This document shows positions 1 to 12,374 of a DNA stretch of 64,000 nt, in pieces (position 1 is the first letter of the stretch; the number at the start of each line of letters is the position of its first letter). The DNA is from Paramyrothecium sp. XJ0827 (lineage: Eukaryota > Ascomycota > Sordariomycetes > Hypocreales > Stachybotryaceae), in contig JAJFPB010000001.1 of NCBI GenBank assembly GCA_020881915.1, forward strand, positions 6,324,001 to 6,388,000. Reading direction: 5' to 3'. A model generated the notes under the pieces. That model saw only the letters and a program-made list of their open reading frames with translations. It searched no databases and was not told the origin of the DNA. Both the position numbers and the translations under genes were made by a program.

Positions 1-928
<928 letters not shown>

Positions 929-993
929 TCACAGCTAAATGTGTATCTGAATAGCGTTAGAGGTTACCAGTTGGGGGAGTAGGGGCTGTGAGA

Positions 994-1098
994 GCATGAT
1001 CCTTTCGCTGGTATTATCCAGATCAAGTTAGGCCGTATAATCTCAGAACGGATACGCATTGCAGCATCCACGGATGCCTTCCACGTCCCCAAGATCGA
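994..1098 (-). promoter_or_regulatory. Eukaryotic TPP riboswitch in the THI4 5' leader
   Basis: Read on the minus strand, the stretch holds the aptamer's signature segments in order: CTGAGA (1041-1046), CTTGATCTGGATAATACCAG, and GCGAAAGGATCATGC closing the aptamer (down to 994). A candidate P1 5' arm, GATCTT (1091-1096), can pair with the AAGGATC near the 3' end. The bases between 1047 and 1090 would form a variable P3 hairpin. In Neurospora and Aspergillus the same element in thi4/nmt1-type genes controls alternative splicing of a leader intron. The CTAAC...TTTAG acceptor at about 935-955 fits that arrangement. The donor site was not resolved. Confidence 0.93.
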
Positions 1099-1102
1099 AG
1101 TG

Positions 1103-2477
1103 TTCTAGTCCAGGGACTAAAGTTGCGATCAAGGAGTCTGGCAATGTGACATCCGCGGTGTGCGCGTATCCGAACACCGGCTCATAGCTCGTTACAGATA
1201 TTGAAATACCTGAATGTCAAGACAACTTGAACTCGAACAACGTTATGGCACAGGGCCACAACGCTCTACGGATAACACATGCTCGGATATGGCTCTCTGA
1301 GTGTCGCTAAAAGCGGCGACAGGGGGAGCGTACCAAGATGGTCTACCCAAGCACACACTACTGTTAGCTTGCACTCCTACCAAAAGGCAATTGTCGTGGG
1401 GGCTTGATAGTAGATGAGGGAGGCACTTCTCTGCATACAGATATTGGAGATTGGTGTTACTTTGGGGTCGAAGTATGTCAGGAAAAGCAAATTTGGACGG
1501 TGGAAGAAAGAAATCCAAAGCCTGGACATTGAACGCGTGAAGCCCTCTTTATACCCGTGGCATACCCTCCATCTCCGCTTTTTGGTGGTATGTGAGATGC
1601 GGGGGTTTCAATTGATAGACCCTGAGTGCGGGGGTGTCGTCGTTGGCGTGCTCCAATGTGACGACCGAATGACAGAGCGGAGCAGAACAACGATTGAAAA
1701 CCTCATCCTTATTGGGTGTTGGTTGAGGGACTTACGCGACCTCACAGCGGCAATAATCGGGATGCCTGGCGGCGGAGACACTGAAGCTTATCCGTGCCAA
1801 TAATGCCGAAGGATACCGAACAGGGCCGGAGCAAAATTCTTATCAGTGCCTCCATTGCTTGACAGCTAATGCAGGCGGTCATAAGTAGGATTCTCAGTCA
1901 AGAGTTTTGAGGTGATTGGCACGCCGTCTCATGGTGGCAAAGCATCCTTCACAGGCTCCAATCAATGCGTGACATGGTAATTGAGTGACTACAAAACTGA
2001 CGGCCACAATCCAGCATTTGCATTGATCCGAAGCCTGCAAAACTCTGCATACGTTGTAGGCTAGAGACTCCGTAATACTAACACGGGCGGGAGTCGTTCC
2101 TTGTCTAGGTGTGGAAGATGCAGACGTACCTCGCTGACCGTCGTAGTGGGTGAATAAAGAACGAGACCGCAAAGTATTTTTTCCTAATCGTATCTGAAAC
2201 TGAGGTAAGAAGTGTCTCATAACATAATCATTAATAGTTCAAAGATTACAACATTATGGGTTATTTTCATCATTTGTCACTCTATAAACGCAATGCTAAA
2301 ATGGACAAAACAGCTGCCTAGCTAGTACTCTGCGGGATCGCGTTTTCTGAACCGCTTGCTCCGATTTGTCGACCTGGAGTTTCGAGCCTGCCTTCATGAT
2401 CATCTGTGGTTAGTTTTCGCTCTGCTGGACAGAGGACCGAACTTAGATGCAACGGAGGGAAACCCTTTTCGAGCAAT
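1103..2477. other. Intergenic, no gene supported
   Basis: Only short, unrelated open frames occur on both strands. None has a recognisable motif, signal peptide or coherent codon pattern. The part next to 1103 must hold the THI4 promoter and transcript start, but no clear TATA box was seen. Confidence 0.6.
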
Positions 2478-3853
2478 TCATGGTGGATAAACTGCGAAAG
2501 GCTCCGCCACCCCTCCCTGGCCATGCTCGCTTTCGCGTAGCTGTATGTCTTTCCGCAATGAATGGAATCTCCACTGAAGCCCTGCATCATGCTGCAGAGC
2601 TTTCTCAATCATCTCCATCGGATCGAGCCATCCACGGAATTGCACACTTGTTTCTCCTCCGTGCCACAGTCCCACGTACCATGCCCTTGTTTCTGGCTCA
2701 CCCTCCGCCGCTAAAGCTCCTATCAACACCTGACCCGAGGTCAGGTCCATGAATGAGCAAGGCTGGGTAGCTCTACTGCATATCTCATCCTTCAGTTCGC
2801 GCGCAAGGGCCTGGAGAGACCCAGACTCTCCCTGCGGCCACGACAGATAGAAGCGCTTCGATCGCTCGGGTGGTAGCGCGGACCTCGGCATCTTCGTGGT
2901 TCCAGAGTGTATAGATCTGAGCACGGATCTCTCCGAGCGGCTTCTCGATGTTCTCTTGCACATAACTTGTGCTGAACTTGTACCTGTAGTGTGCTTCGAT
3001 GGAGCCGCGCACGTTGACAATCTTGTTAACGACTCGGGCAATCGTGGTTAACGTCTCGTTGCTGTGAAACCCTATCGCATCAATGATCTTCTTGTGGTAT
3101 AGTCGCGGGAAGCCAAGGACGTGGTTGAGCGCATCCCTGACTGGTCAGTCAAGCCCAAGCAAGTCGAGAGGGGATGACGAACGATATCAGCATTGAAGAA
3201 GCCCAATCGGGCATGGGTTGTAAGCCTTGCGAGCGTCTCTCTGCGATGATCTTGGCCACTCCATCCAGATGTACAAGCCAGGCTGCTTCGTTCTGCATCA
3301 GTCGTTCTCCAAAAGCTAGCGTAAAAGTTGCGCCCAGAAGTCCGTCTATGCTGCCTTGCTCGCACTTGACGCGCGAAATCATGTCATTGACAGCCTTATG
3401 GAAGTCTTCTGCACCTTGGTCCCAATAAATGTCGGATGACCACTGTCGCTTTCCGTCCGCTAGAGTCGCATCTTGAAAGGCGGGCTCCGATGTAACGACC
3501 TTCATCCACGCTGACCGTGGTTGCAGGTCACTGGGGAAGCTGCTCCCATCCGCGAAGAACAATGGCCAGATATCGGAGGCTAAGTCGATAGTGAAGTTAT
3601 CGGATAGATCTGAGGGGCCATCGATCGATGAACTTCGGCTTGTGGATGACGCAGATGTGGAACTTTGGCCTAAGCTTTTGTTTTTCCTGCCGCGGCGTTT
3701 ACCCTCTTCTTCTTTCTTGGCCTTGCCCAACCTTTCTCGTCGTTTAGCAAAGTTGAGCTTTGTAACATGGCCTCGAGCGAGTCTTGCGGTTTCTGCGCTT
3801 GGCTGAGCAGCCCCTGTCGTGTTCAAGAACGTAAACTTGGTAGCTTGTTCCAT
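2478..3853 (-). pseudogene. Fungal transcription-factor-like protein, frame broken near 2850
   Basis: Resembles the widespread fungal family annotated as 'fungal-specific transcription factor domain' proteins without an N-terminal Zn2Cys6 cluster. The N-terminus FTFLNTTGAAQPS...RGHVTKLNFAKRR is typical, followed by a basic stretch and a Ser-rich linker. The start is taken at the ATG 3853 because the conserved block begins just after it; an upstream in-frame ATG at 3931 is possible. Exon 1 is 3183-3853, the intron 3137-3182 (GTTCGT...CTGACCAGTCAG, 46 nt), and exon 2 starts at 3136. The join reads SDALNHVLGFPRLYHKKIIDA, coherent with the family. Near 2845-2860 the coherent reading changes frame by one base, from ...TTRAIEAL to YLSWPQGESGSLQ..., with no room for an intron, and then runs to a stop at 2478. 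It is either a pseudogene or a sequence error. Confidence 0.6.
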
Positions 3854-5061
3854 TTCAATGGTTTTTTTAGCAGAATATAGAATTGATTGAGGAAGAGAAA
3901 AGACCTCAGGAGAGATTGACGGGATAAGCATATCTTCAGGCACCTCGCTGGTGCGCCAATCCAACGCCAGGTCTATCGTCAAGATATCCTAATTCGGACA
4001 AATCTGGCGCTTGGTCCTTGCCACCCCAGTCATTGTTGGGGGCCAAGTGGTATTTGCCGACTAAAATGATGTCGGCTGTGGGGTTCAGGTAGGGCTGTGG
4101 AGATGGTAAATTCATTCGCCTATCTTGTGATAGCTTCCTGGACCCCTGCTGGATTTGAAGAAGGCCCTTGCCAGAAAGTTGTTCCAGATGATTTGCGGAT
4201 TCTGGAACAACGCGCACAAGATGAAGACGGCACCTTCGGACGAATGCTTGGTAATCAGCTGCAATCGCATCATACGTCGATGCAACGTATTGTTATCAAC
4301 CGTAAGCAGGCCCAAGAAAGAACAAAAGGCGTTCTAGAGCTCGTGAACAGATTTCGGTTCCATGGGATCATTGAACGCTCCATCCTGAGTCTACAATTCA
4401 AACCCTCCCTATATATGCCTTTTTGCATCTGCAGCGCGAAATAATATGGCTCGACAATGGTTCTTGAACTGGCCGAGGTAAAGAATGCTTACGAGCGACT
4501 ACAGAACAAACCCCATTTTTCCAAAGTCCTGATTCGCGTTGATCATGCAGGAGACTGACAAGACTCGCGAGGATTGAGGTGATTGTCAAAAAGCATCATA
4601 TTGAGCAATCTGGCCCATGACTTTGGCTATCCTTGCTAGTCGGGGCGGAAGCGCTGGTTTTCCTCTGCAAGCAATTGCCAGTTCCTCTGCAAAGAAAGCG
4701 TATCTCAAAGAAATTGTAGTCTCAACGATTACTGGCAAAAGTGAAAAGGCTGGACACATTCTACTGAGATTCGCGAATCAAACTTACTTTCTATTGCATC
4801 ACAATAACTAAATAACAAGTGAGAGGCAGAGCGAGTTCTAATAATTATTACCCGAGCCTAGATCGAGCACAGTCTACATTGCGAAAACTGGCCCGTGCAA
4901 AAAGCAATTGGATTCATTAATCAGTAATCCGGATTGGCTATATTGTTAGACGGTAGAAACAATCCGCGGCGAATATTCTTGTCAAGCAAGCTTTTAGTAG
5001 TTGGCAAAGAGCCCATCTTCAGTTATCATCTTGTCATTATCACTATTGAAGTTCTTGTTCA
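3854..5061. other. Intergenic, no gene supported
   Basis: AT-richer stretch with only short frames. A minus-strand open stretch at about 4112-4315 gives a protein-like run with hydrophobic patches, but it has no recognisable motif or continuation and is not called. Confidence 0.5.
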
Positions 5062-7182
5062 CTACCTAGTGCATGGGTGTCGCATAAGAGGTTTGTCTGA
5101 CCCATTGAGAGTTCCAAGCGAGCTTTTGGTGGTCAGCAAGCCGTCGCTAGGCCTTGCCAGCCATTTCAGAAGCTTATCCATGAGCGTCTGTCTGTTCATC
5201 GGCTTTGCGATGTAGTCATCCATTCCCTTGTCCAAACAGTGATCTATGTCACCCTTCAGCGCGTACGCCGTCATAGCAATGATGGGCAAGTGGATGCCCT
5301 TCTTTCGGATACACACTGTCGCCTCGTAGCCGTTCATGACGGGCATGCTAATATCCATCAACACCACATCGAACGCGTCAGGCGTAGTAGAGAGCACGTC
5401 TACTGCTTGGGCGCCGTCCGATACGACTGAGATATGCTTGAAACCAAAGCCATGCAAAATCCCAACAAGGACCTTTTGGTTAATGATGTTATCTTCGGCA
5501 GCAAGAATTCTCGTTGTGGGTGCCAGTTTCTTGATTCGTGCCAGCTGTACAGAATCATCTTCAATATGGGGAGCGAGCTGCTGCGGTAACTCCGTGCCGC
5601 GTTCTGGCTGGGCATCAATTGCCTGGACCGGTTGGGACGACATCAGCTTCTTGAATCTTGCCGAAAACCAGAATATGCTTCCGTTGGCCTCCGGATTCGT
5701 CCGAAAGCCAATGTCACCACCCATTAGCTCGGCTAGTGATTTGGCTATCGAAAGGCCTAGCCCAGTGCCTTGGCGTCGTTTTTGATATGTGGTATCAAGT
5801 TGGGTGAATGGCTTGAATAGTCTTTGAGCCTCCTCTTCGGATACTCCATGGCCCGTGTCTGTCACTTCGGTTCGGATGGTGTAGGTTGTATCGTCTTGAC
5901 TGAGCAGCGACGCCTGTACGTGGATCGAGCCATTCTCGGTAAACTTTCCAGCGTTGCCTATGATGTTTTCTGCGATTTGGCGATATCTCAAAGGATCTCC
6001 CTCTGCTAACTTTGGCAAGTCAGGCGCCAGGGAGAGCTTCAAGGACACTCCGGGTTGTACGGTAGTTTGGACGCTCCGCACAACTGAGGAGAGCACGCTA
6101 GAAACATCCACCTCGTCGTCATTTATAGAGAAGCTGCCTGCGGCGAGTTTCGAATAATCAAGAATGTCGTTGATGACTTGCAGCAAGACGTGGCCGGACT
6201 CTTCTATTATGTTAGCCGTCTCCCGCTGTTCCTCGGTAAGGCGTGTATCGAGCAACAAGCCGCACGCGGATAGCATGCCATGCATCGGCGTCCGGATCTC
6301 ATGACTGATGTTGGCCAGGAAATCGTTCTTCAGTTGAGTGCTCTCCTCATATGCAGCTATCAGGCGTACCTCAGCCTCCTTGCGCTCGGTAAGATTCCGC
6401 GTAACCTTACCGAATCCGACATGCACGTTGTTCTTGTAGACCGCTGTGATGACCACGTTGGCCCAGAACCTCGAGCCGTCTTTTCTGTAGCGCCAGCCTT
6501 CATCCTGAACTCTTCCCTCGCGCAAGCACGTCTCCAGCTCTCTTTCTGGCTTTCCGGATCGCAGGTCCTCCTCACTATAGAAGACTGAGAAGTGTTTGCC
6601 CACAATCTCGTCTTTCTTATATCCTTTATTCAATTCGGCTCCGACGTTCCAGGTTACGATGTTTCCGCGCGTATCGAGCAGGAAGATGGCATAATCCTTC
6701 ACTACTTGCACGAGGTTGTCCATGGGCAGCCAGTTCTGAACCAAGCCGCTGTCTGCGACAGTCAGGGTGGGCTCGGTCTTCTCCCATTCGAAAACGAAGC
6801 ATAGCAGCTCTCCATGCTTGTGGATTGGGATGATGCGGGCAGTCCACGAGACAGAGTCATCGTCGGTAAAGGCAGCATGGCAGATTCGCAGATCATGGGC
6901 GGCAGAGGCGGTTTCAATAGCAAAATTTAGCGGAATTCGGTCGAAGCGTTCAGTCGGCGAATCTTTGTAGAGGGCGGTAAAAAGATCTTGGCCAACAAGG
7001 TCGGTGCGTTTCCGGTTCCAGGCCGTCAGCAGGCCAATTGAGGCTCTTTGTATGCAATGCGATGGCGAGACGACAAGGGTTGGAACGGGGAAGTAGTCGA
7101 GTAACTCGCTCATGGCGGAAAGACTAGCATCGGGCGCCTCGAGGGCGGTCAAGCGCAGGGGGTCCGTATGGCTCTTGGCCAT
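5062..7182 (-). CDS. Hybrid sensor histidine kinase (PAS-PAS-HisKA-HATPase-REC)
   Basis: Two-component phosphorelay sensor: it would autophosphorylate a histidine and pass phosphate to its own receiver and then to an HPt protein. The open frame extends to a TTG at 7233, but the first ATG is 7182, giving 706 residues. A short upstream coding exon cannot be excluded. Domains from that ATG: a divergent PAS at about 30-135; a canonical PAS/PAC at about 155-265 (DYAIFLLDTRGNIVTWN...GWRYRKDGSRFW); HisKA with the H-box FLANISHEIRTP (His294); HATPase_c with N-box Asn410, DTGHG at 442-446 and GTGLGLS at 472-478; a linker; and REC at about 557-680 with phospho-acceptor Asp610, Thr638 and Lys660. There are no membrane segments, so a cytosolic sensor is likely. 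The architecture recalls the Fos-1/TcsA type, but subgroup assignment needs a tree. No intron is needed. Confidence 0.93.
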   Translation of the reverse strand: MAKSHTDPLRLTALEAPDASLSAMSELLDYFPVPTLVVSPSHCIQRASIGLLTAWNRKRTDLVGQDLFTALYKDSPTERFDRIPLNFAIETASAAHDLRICHAAFTDDDSVSWTARIIPIHKHGELLCFVFEWEKTEPTLTVADSGLVQNWLPMDNLVQVVKDYAIFLLDTRGNIVTWNVGAELNKGYKKDEIVGKHFSVFYSEEDLRSGKPERELETCLREGRVQDEGWRYRKDGSRFWANVVITAVYKNNVHVGFGKVTRNLTERKEAEVRLIAAYEESTQLKNDFLANISHEIRTPMHGMLSACGLLLDTRLTEEQRETANIIEESGHVLLQVINDILDYSKLAAGSFSINDDEVDVSSVLSSVVRSVQTTVQPGVSLKLSLAPDLPKLAEGDPLRYRQIAENIIGNAGKFTENGSIHVQASLLSQDDTTYTIRTEVTDTGHGVSEEEAQRLFKPFTQLDTTYQKRRQGTGLGLSIAKSLAELMGGDIGFRTNPEANGSIFWFSARFKKLMSSQPVQAIDAQPERGTELPQQLAPHIEDDSVQLARIKKLAPTTRILAAEDNIINQKVLVGILHGFGFKHISVVSDGAQAVDVLSTTPDAFDVVLMDISMPVMNGYEATVCIRKKGIHLPIIAMTAYALKGDIDHCLDKGMDDYIAKPMNRQTLMDKLLKWLARPSDGLLTTKSSLGTLNGSDKPLMRHPCTR

Positions 7183-8457
7183 AGACAACGAGGCGGACAC
7201 ACGTCTCTGGGTCTCTTGGAGGAGGGAGATCAACAGCGATAATCTCGCGATCCTGCGTGCCGGTGGGTTCAGAAGAGATCGAGAAGGATTACCTGCGTCC
7301 AGCCCCCCTTAGACGCCACATTTACCGCGCTTCAGCCCCCGACCACGAGAGAGCACATGACGTCAAATATCCGGAGCAAAGGCTCCTGAGACATTTTTAG
7401 GCCGTTTTTCACCCACAAGCGGCGGCGGTCGGGGCGGCTGCCGGACGTCAGAAGCCGGCGCAAACAGGGAAGAACGCATGCTGTAAAACAACATCTTGAC
7501 AACGTTGAATGAAGCAAAATCCGGAAGCGCACCCGAGAATTCGGTACCTGCGTCGGGGTGGAGTCGTTGCCGAAACCACGGACGGGACTTGCCGTATGCC
7601 CTCAGCTCAATCCTGCCCGGAAGATCACCCATTTGGGCAGCTTCGGAAAGGGTCAGTGTGATCTTGGTTCTTTTTTGAGACGAGTTATGGGGCTCTACAG
7701 GCAGCCTTGTCCATGCATTTCATTTATGAGCATTGATCCAATTTATGGCCGGCCTTTGGATAAGCGAGTTTTAGTGGCACGGAGCAGGGGTGCAACTCAA
7801 GACTTTCCCCTTTCGACACAAAAGCACACGACGACGGCAACAACATGGACTAACCATTAATAATGAAGAGCCATAAGAATGGAATTGGATGTTCATACCA
7901 CTCAGTTGTGTGGTCGCGTGCAAGGCGAAATCGAACACGAGGAAGAAGGTAGGCAGAGAAGTGGACCAAATCATTTGCGACGCCCTGGCAATTTTTGTTT
8001 CCATTCTCATTTCAAGACAGCTGCAAGGAGCTGGTACGTCTCAGCCTGCACTCCTAAGTATGGAGAAACTACAACATCATAATGGAATATGTGGAAGTGC
8101 ATGAATTGTGAGCATTGTATAGGGTAGCCTAACACAATCTGCAGACGCACCACTTGAGGAGACAGGAAAAATGGACTCATCACGACGAGATCAGGGCGAC
8201 AAGGCTAGAGACGAGACTTGATGTATGTCTTTCACGTTTCAATCGCCCAAAACTCAAACTAATACTCTTATCATCACCTGTGCTCTACCTGAACGAATCA
8301 AAGACCTCGACGTGTCTGAATTAACGTCCTGTCAAACGTAACAGTGAACGAAAGTCTAGAAAGGCAGCCCAGAGGGGAAACACGATGAAGAAACGGCACA
8401 GAACATGCTTTCCTGCTTGATAACAATGGCCCGGCATTTGCTCAAAAGGTGAGCGAT
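7183..8457. other. Intergenic: histidine-kinase upstream region and transporter 3' flank
   Basis: The first 130 bases stay open in the kinase frame up to a TAA at 7309-7311 and probably hold its 5'UTR. Beyond that only short frames without recognisable motifs were found. Confidence 0.55.
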
Positions 8458-10573
8458 TCAAGGCCCATTTTCCCGCTTCGTCTTCACTGACTTCCATTCA
8501 TATGCAAAACTGGCAATAAAAGCGAGCGCGGACAGAGGGATTGTGGTGATAAAGACCTTCTGCAAAGCATTATTGTAAGCCTCCACAACCCCAGGAAGAG
8601 CTTCTGGGGAGACAATGCTTCTGAATGCGGTGGCACCGGCCGATATCAGTTGGTGAACATCGACACCGCCCAGCTTTCCATCTTCTGTGGCGGCAGCAAA
8701 AAGCTGATTTTGAAAGATGCTATTAGCAACGGACAAGAAAAGCGCGCCTCCGAGTGACTGGGAGGCTACAACGGCCGCAGTGCCGATGGAGATCTCATCT
8801 GGAGGCAAAACAGTCTGGACCGCAATGAAGCCTTGCTGAATGGACAACCCGAAGCCGATAGCTATCACGACCTGGTAGCCAGCCCATGCAGCAGTCGAGG
8901 TGTTTGGAGTAATCATTGTCTGAAGACCGCAGCCCACCACTGCAATTGCATTCCCTAGCAGGCAGAATGGTGCGTAGTACCCGATAACGGACACGAGAAC
9001 CCCTGCAGCCATCGAGGCGAAGGCATTGACGATAAAGTAGGGTATCATGTTCACACCAGACTGAATCGCATTCGTTCCAAGCACCGCTTGAAACCAAATC
9101 GGCAGGAAGTATGTCAAAATGAGCAAAGAGCCGTAAATCATCACGGCCATGATGCATGCCGCCGCGACTGTCCTCTGGCAAACGATGGCAGGCGGGATAA
9201 GCGCGCCGTCCTGCTTCCACCATTGCCAGGCGATGAAGATGACAGTTGTGACACCGAAGCCGCATAGGAGGCCAATGACACGAGCAGAGCTCCAAGCTTC
9301 GCCCTGGCTGGTGAACTCCAGGGCCAAGAAAAGCATGACAGTAGCGCCAAGGATGAAGACATTGCCAACAATATCCATTCGTAGATCCGGTCTAGCAATT
9401 TCTCATTGTGTCTTTCTTGTTTTCTTGGTTTGTAGAAGAAGAGAAACGCAATCATCGTCACCCCACCCACTGGCAGGTTGATATAGAAGCACCATCTCCA
9501 GGTTACCAAGTCGGTGAAGATGCCACCAAGTAGAGGACCGACCGTTGCACCAATGCCGAATCTGTTCCGATTAGCAATAGTTTAAAAATTCTTCGGCCAT
9601 TGAACCTTTACTCACATGATTCCTACGGCAGCAGTGTAAATAGGGCGCATGTGGAGGGGAATAGCCGACGCAATGACCACGAAGCTTCCCGTCAAGATGC
9701 CTGCGCATCCAAAGCCGGCAATGGCTCTGCCGATGATCAAGGTTACGGAGTTCTGCGCAACGCCGCAGATCAAGGAACCGATTTCGAAGAAAAAGAGCGA
9801 GACCAAGTAAGACCAGCGATTGTTGAAATGAAGATAGACGCGTCCAAAAAGCGGTTGGAAAGCGCATGAAGTCAGCAAATACGAAGAACCATACCAGCCA
9901 ATGTCTTCGGTCGATCTGAACTCTCTTGTTATGTACGGAATGGCCTTGATGAAGGTTAGTTTTTGTCGCAGGAGTGATGCTGGCGCCCACTTACCGTGGT
10001 GATGATGGTACGATCCGTTGAAATCAAGAAGATCGCAAGACAAATACCGGTGATTAAAAGAGTCAAAGGCCAACCCGTCAAGAATTCGTTATCAATCTGC
10101 TGTGGAGGTAGTATGGTCGCTGCCTCCTTTGAAGAGTCGCCCACGACTTGATCTTGAGCCCTGCGAATGCGCTCGAGATATTCAACGCTATCCTTCTGAC
10201 CGTCAGGCTCAAATTGCCGGGTAGACTTGCTGATTTGGGCGCCCTGTTTGCCGGGGTGTCTCTGCTCGTGAACAGTCGGTAAATTACTGAGCCTTTGTCG
10301 CTTGCCCTCGAGGTAGGAGTCCGTATCATAGCCACCAGCCAGATGTCTCATCGGCGGGCTCAGAAACTCCGAGATCATGCTGATGGTGTCGCTTCGTGCA
10401 TCATCCGAATGGTCCATAGAGCGGCGACTGTATCTTGACCTGTCATCTGTAAACAGAGACGCCGTGTTTCGTTCCACAACCTCTTGAGGCGTGGAGAACG
10501 AAGCCCGCGTCCTCGACGAGGACGAGCCTGCGCTTGACAGCTTCAGTTGCCGCTCGCTATCGGTCTTAGACAT
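8458..10573 (-). CDS. MFS drug:H+ antiporter-like transporter (14-TMS type), one frame break
   Basis: Predicted plasma-membrane multidrug or toxin efflux pump. The ATG is at 10571-10573. Exon 1 is 9995-10573, intron 1 9945-9994 (50 nt), exon 2 9617-9944 with donor GTGAGT at 9610-9615, intron 2 ending at 9562, and exon 3 9561-8458. The N-terminus is a long hydrophilic, Ser/Arg-rich extension of about 165 residues. It is followed by the first helix with DRTIITT, then [32 protein letters not shown] and [13 protein letters not shown], all typical of the family. Near 9380 the frame changes by one base: ...NEKLLDRI is followed by [21 protein letters not shown] in another frame, and no GT-AG intron fits. 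From there the protein continues normally through the remaining helices to 8458. As written the product would truncate after roughly 360 residues, so this is a recent pseudogene or a single-base sequence error. Confidence 0.75.
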
Positions 10574-11232
10574 GTTTGCGATGGGTTACAAGGAAAAACA
10601 CCTGTCAACTACCAAAAAAAAAATTAAAAAAAATTCAATGATCGTCGACGTTCCCGGCCGGACTTTGACTTAGAATTGCACTTCCTGCAGGGTGCAATTC
10701 TTTCTGGGAGCTTGGGGAAGCTGACAGCAGGCCAAGACGACTTAGTTACGATGAGCTCAACGCGATATCATTCACCACTTAAAGTGATGTCAATGCCCAA
10801 ACATGATCGACGTGGCTGACATCTTAGATTCCCGAGCTAATGCACAAACAATGGTTTAGCCCGAAACTCCACAAGGTGGACTACGGCACATGGGGAGGCA
10901 TCCCGCCCCAGCGGACAAGGAAAGGCTAATGGCCTTCGGATGGACCACATTCCATTTCTAGCGCCAAAGTCAGCCGCCTGCCTGGATACTGTAAAAATAG
11001 GAGGTCATAGTTACGAGATCAGCGGAATCTCTTGGACAGTATCGTGTTGAAGTCTCATCGTCACATGCGGAAGTCTCGTTCATCAGACCCTTTGGCGCGA
11101 ATTGAGGCGTCACAGTGGACATATCTTAAATTACGGATTCATTCGAATTAATTAGATGATGTACGTACGCTCTAACGGTGCTAAGTCGCTGGACGCCCCC
11201 AATTGAAAGCCTTGAAATTCCAATCGCTAAGT
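10574..11232. other. Intergenic, no gene supported
   Basis: An A-rich tract (about 10610-10637) lies just upstream of the transporter ATG. The rest holds only short frames. It carries the transporter promoter and the 3' flank of the thioesterase-like gene. Confidence 0.6.
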
Positions 11233-12374
11233 CTACAAGCATGATTTTGATCGCAAGCCCGCAAGCTGCATCAGGGTCAAAACAACGCCCTTGACACCAG
11301 TCCCGTCGGAATGACGTCCCAAGATCTGTCCGTTGAAGCTGCCAAACTCTTTCTCCAGAGCTCGCTGGTTCTCAATGGCCAGGGAGCTAGCCACCTTCAA
11401 GCCATTCTGCCTTTGTGTTTCAATCGCACTAATCTCATCCTCATCATCTTCGGCCTCGGACCCTGTTTTTGAGGGTAGCAGCCCAGAGAGGCGTAGCATG
11501 GCCTCGGGGGAAACAGTCTTGCGCCCTGACTTGAAAACGCATCTGCTTAGCGCCGTAGCCATGATGTTATTTTGCCCATTCGGGGTCTCCGTTGCGTCAA
11601 TTCCAAAGTTGCTGTCGCCAGAGTCCGAGTCTGAGTCGGACACGTCTTGCTTACGGTAAGATCTATCGCTTGTCTCAGGGTAGAGCGCAGATGGCGCCGT
11701 CGGAGTGCCATCGTCTCGCACGAAGTGGGTAACAATGTATACCCATTTCTCGTCCCATGCGAGGATGCGAGACCACATCTGATACTTCTGGTATGGGCGG
11801 ATTTCCTTGCAGAAATTGCAAAGCACACCGCCGAGAGCTAAGCCGAAGTGTGGCTGCTTGGAGCCGGTGATGGCGCCAGTGCCACCACGCATCTCCTCGA
11901 TGCCCCTGGCAAACAGAGTGCACACAAGATGAGTACGCGAAATGTCCAGATCTGCAAAATAAGAGGAATTTGTCTTGTGAAGATTGAAATCGATTTCCAT
12001 TAGTGGTGCTGAGGATTCTGTGACCATGGGTTGGAAGATGTGGCTTTTCGAGGGTGACACAGGAGGCCGGAGCGTTTGGATTGTGAAGCGGAATGCGTTA
12101 AGAATTCTCAGCTGAACATAGCCTGTCAGTGCATGTCTTTAAATGCCGTCGTAAGGATGCTTCTTACATGCCATACTCCGGGGAGTTGCTTGAGGTTGAA
12201 GAGAAGAAAAATCAAACCCAGCGTCAGGATCAGGGATGAGATGTTGAAAGCGAAGTAGCTCCGACCATTCGAGAATGTGAGCCAGTTATTGACACTGTCA
12301 TCGGGCAGAAAGTTCTCATGGCCTGGATACAGGCTCAGATTGAGGTTGCCTAGGAAAGCGTTTGTGGTAGACAT
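11233..12374 (-). CDS. THEM6-like thioesterase-superfamily protein
   Basis: Two exons: 12168-12374 (ATG at 12374) and 11233-12111, separated by a 56-nt GTAAGA...TTCAG intron (12112-12167). The join reads QLPGVWHLRILNAFRF. The product is 361 residues. Residues about 45-62 form one membrane anchor (SLILTLGLIFLLFNL). After it comes the conserved block EIDFNLHKTNSSYFADLDISRTHLV, then a glycine-rich segment and WSRILAWDEKWVYIVTHFV, which look like the hotdog-fold THEM6 family (often misnamed capsule polysaccharide biosynthesis protein in fungi). An acidic Ser/Asp linker precedes a C-terminal helical segment. The substrate is unknown; a membrane-anchored acyl-CoA thioesterase role is inferred from the family only. 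Confidence 0.8.

Noticed and set aside
2845..2860. Programmed ribosomal frameshift in the transcription-factor-like gene
   Set aside because: No slippery heptamer or recognised shift context; mutation or sequence error is simpler.
4097..4444. Overlapping frames of about 70-115 codons on both strands
   Set aside because: No recognisable motif, and neither strand extends into a coherent gene.
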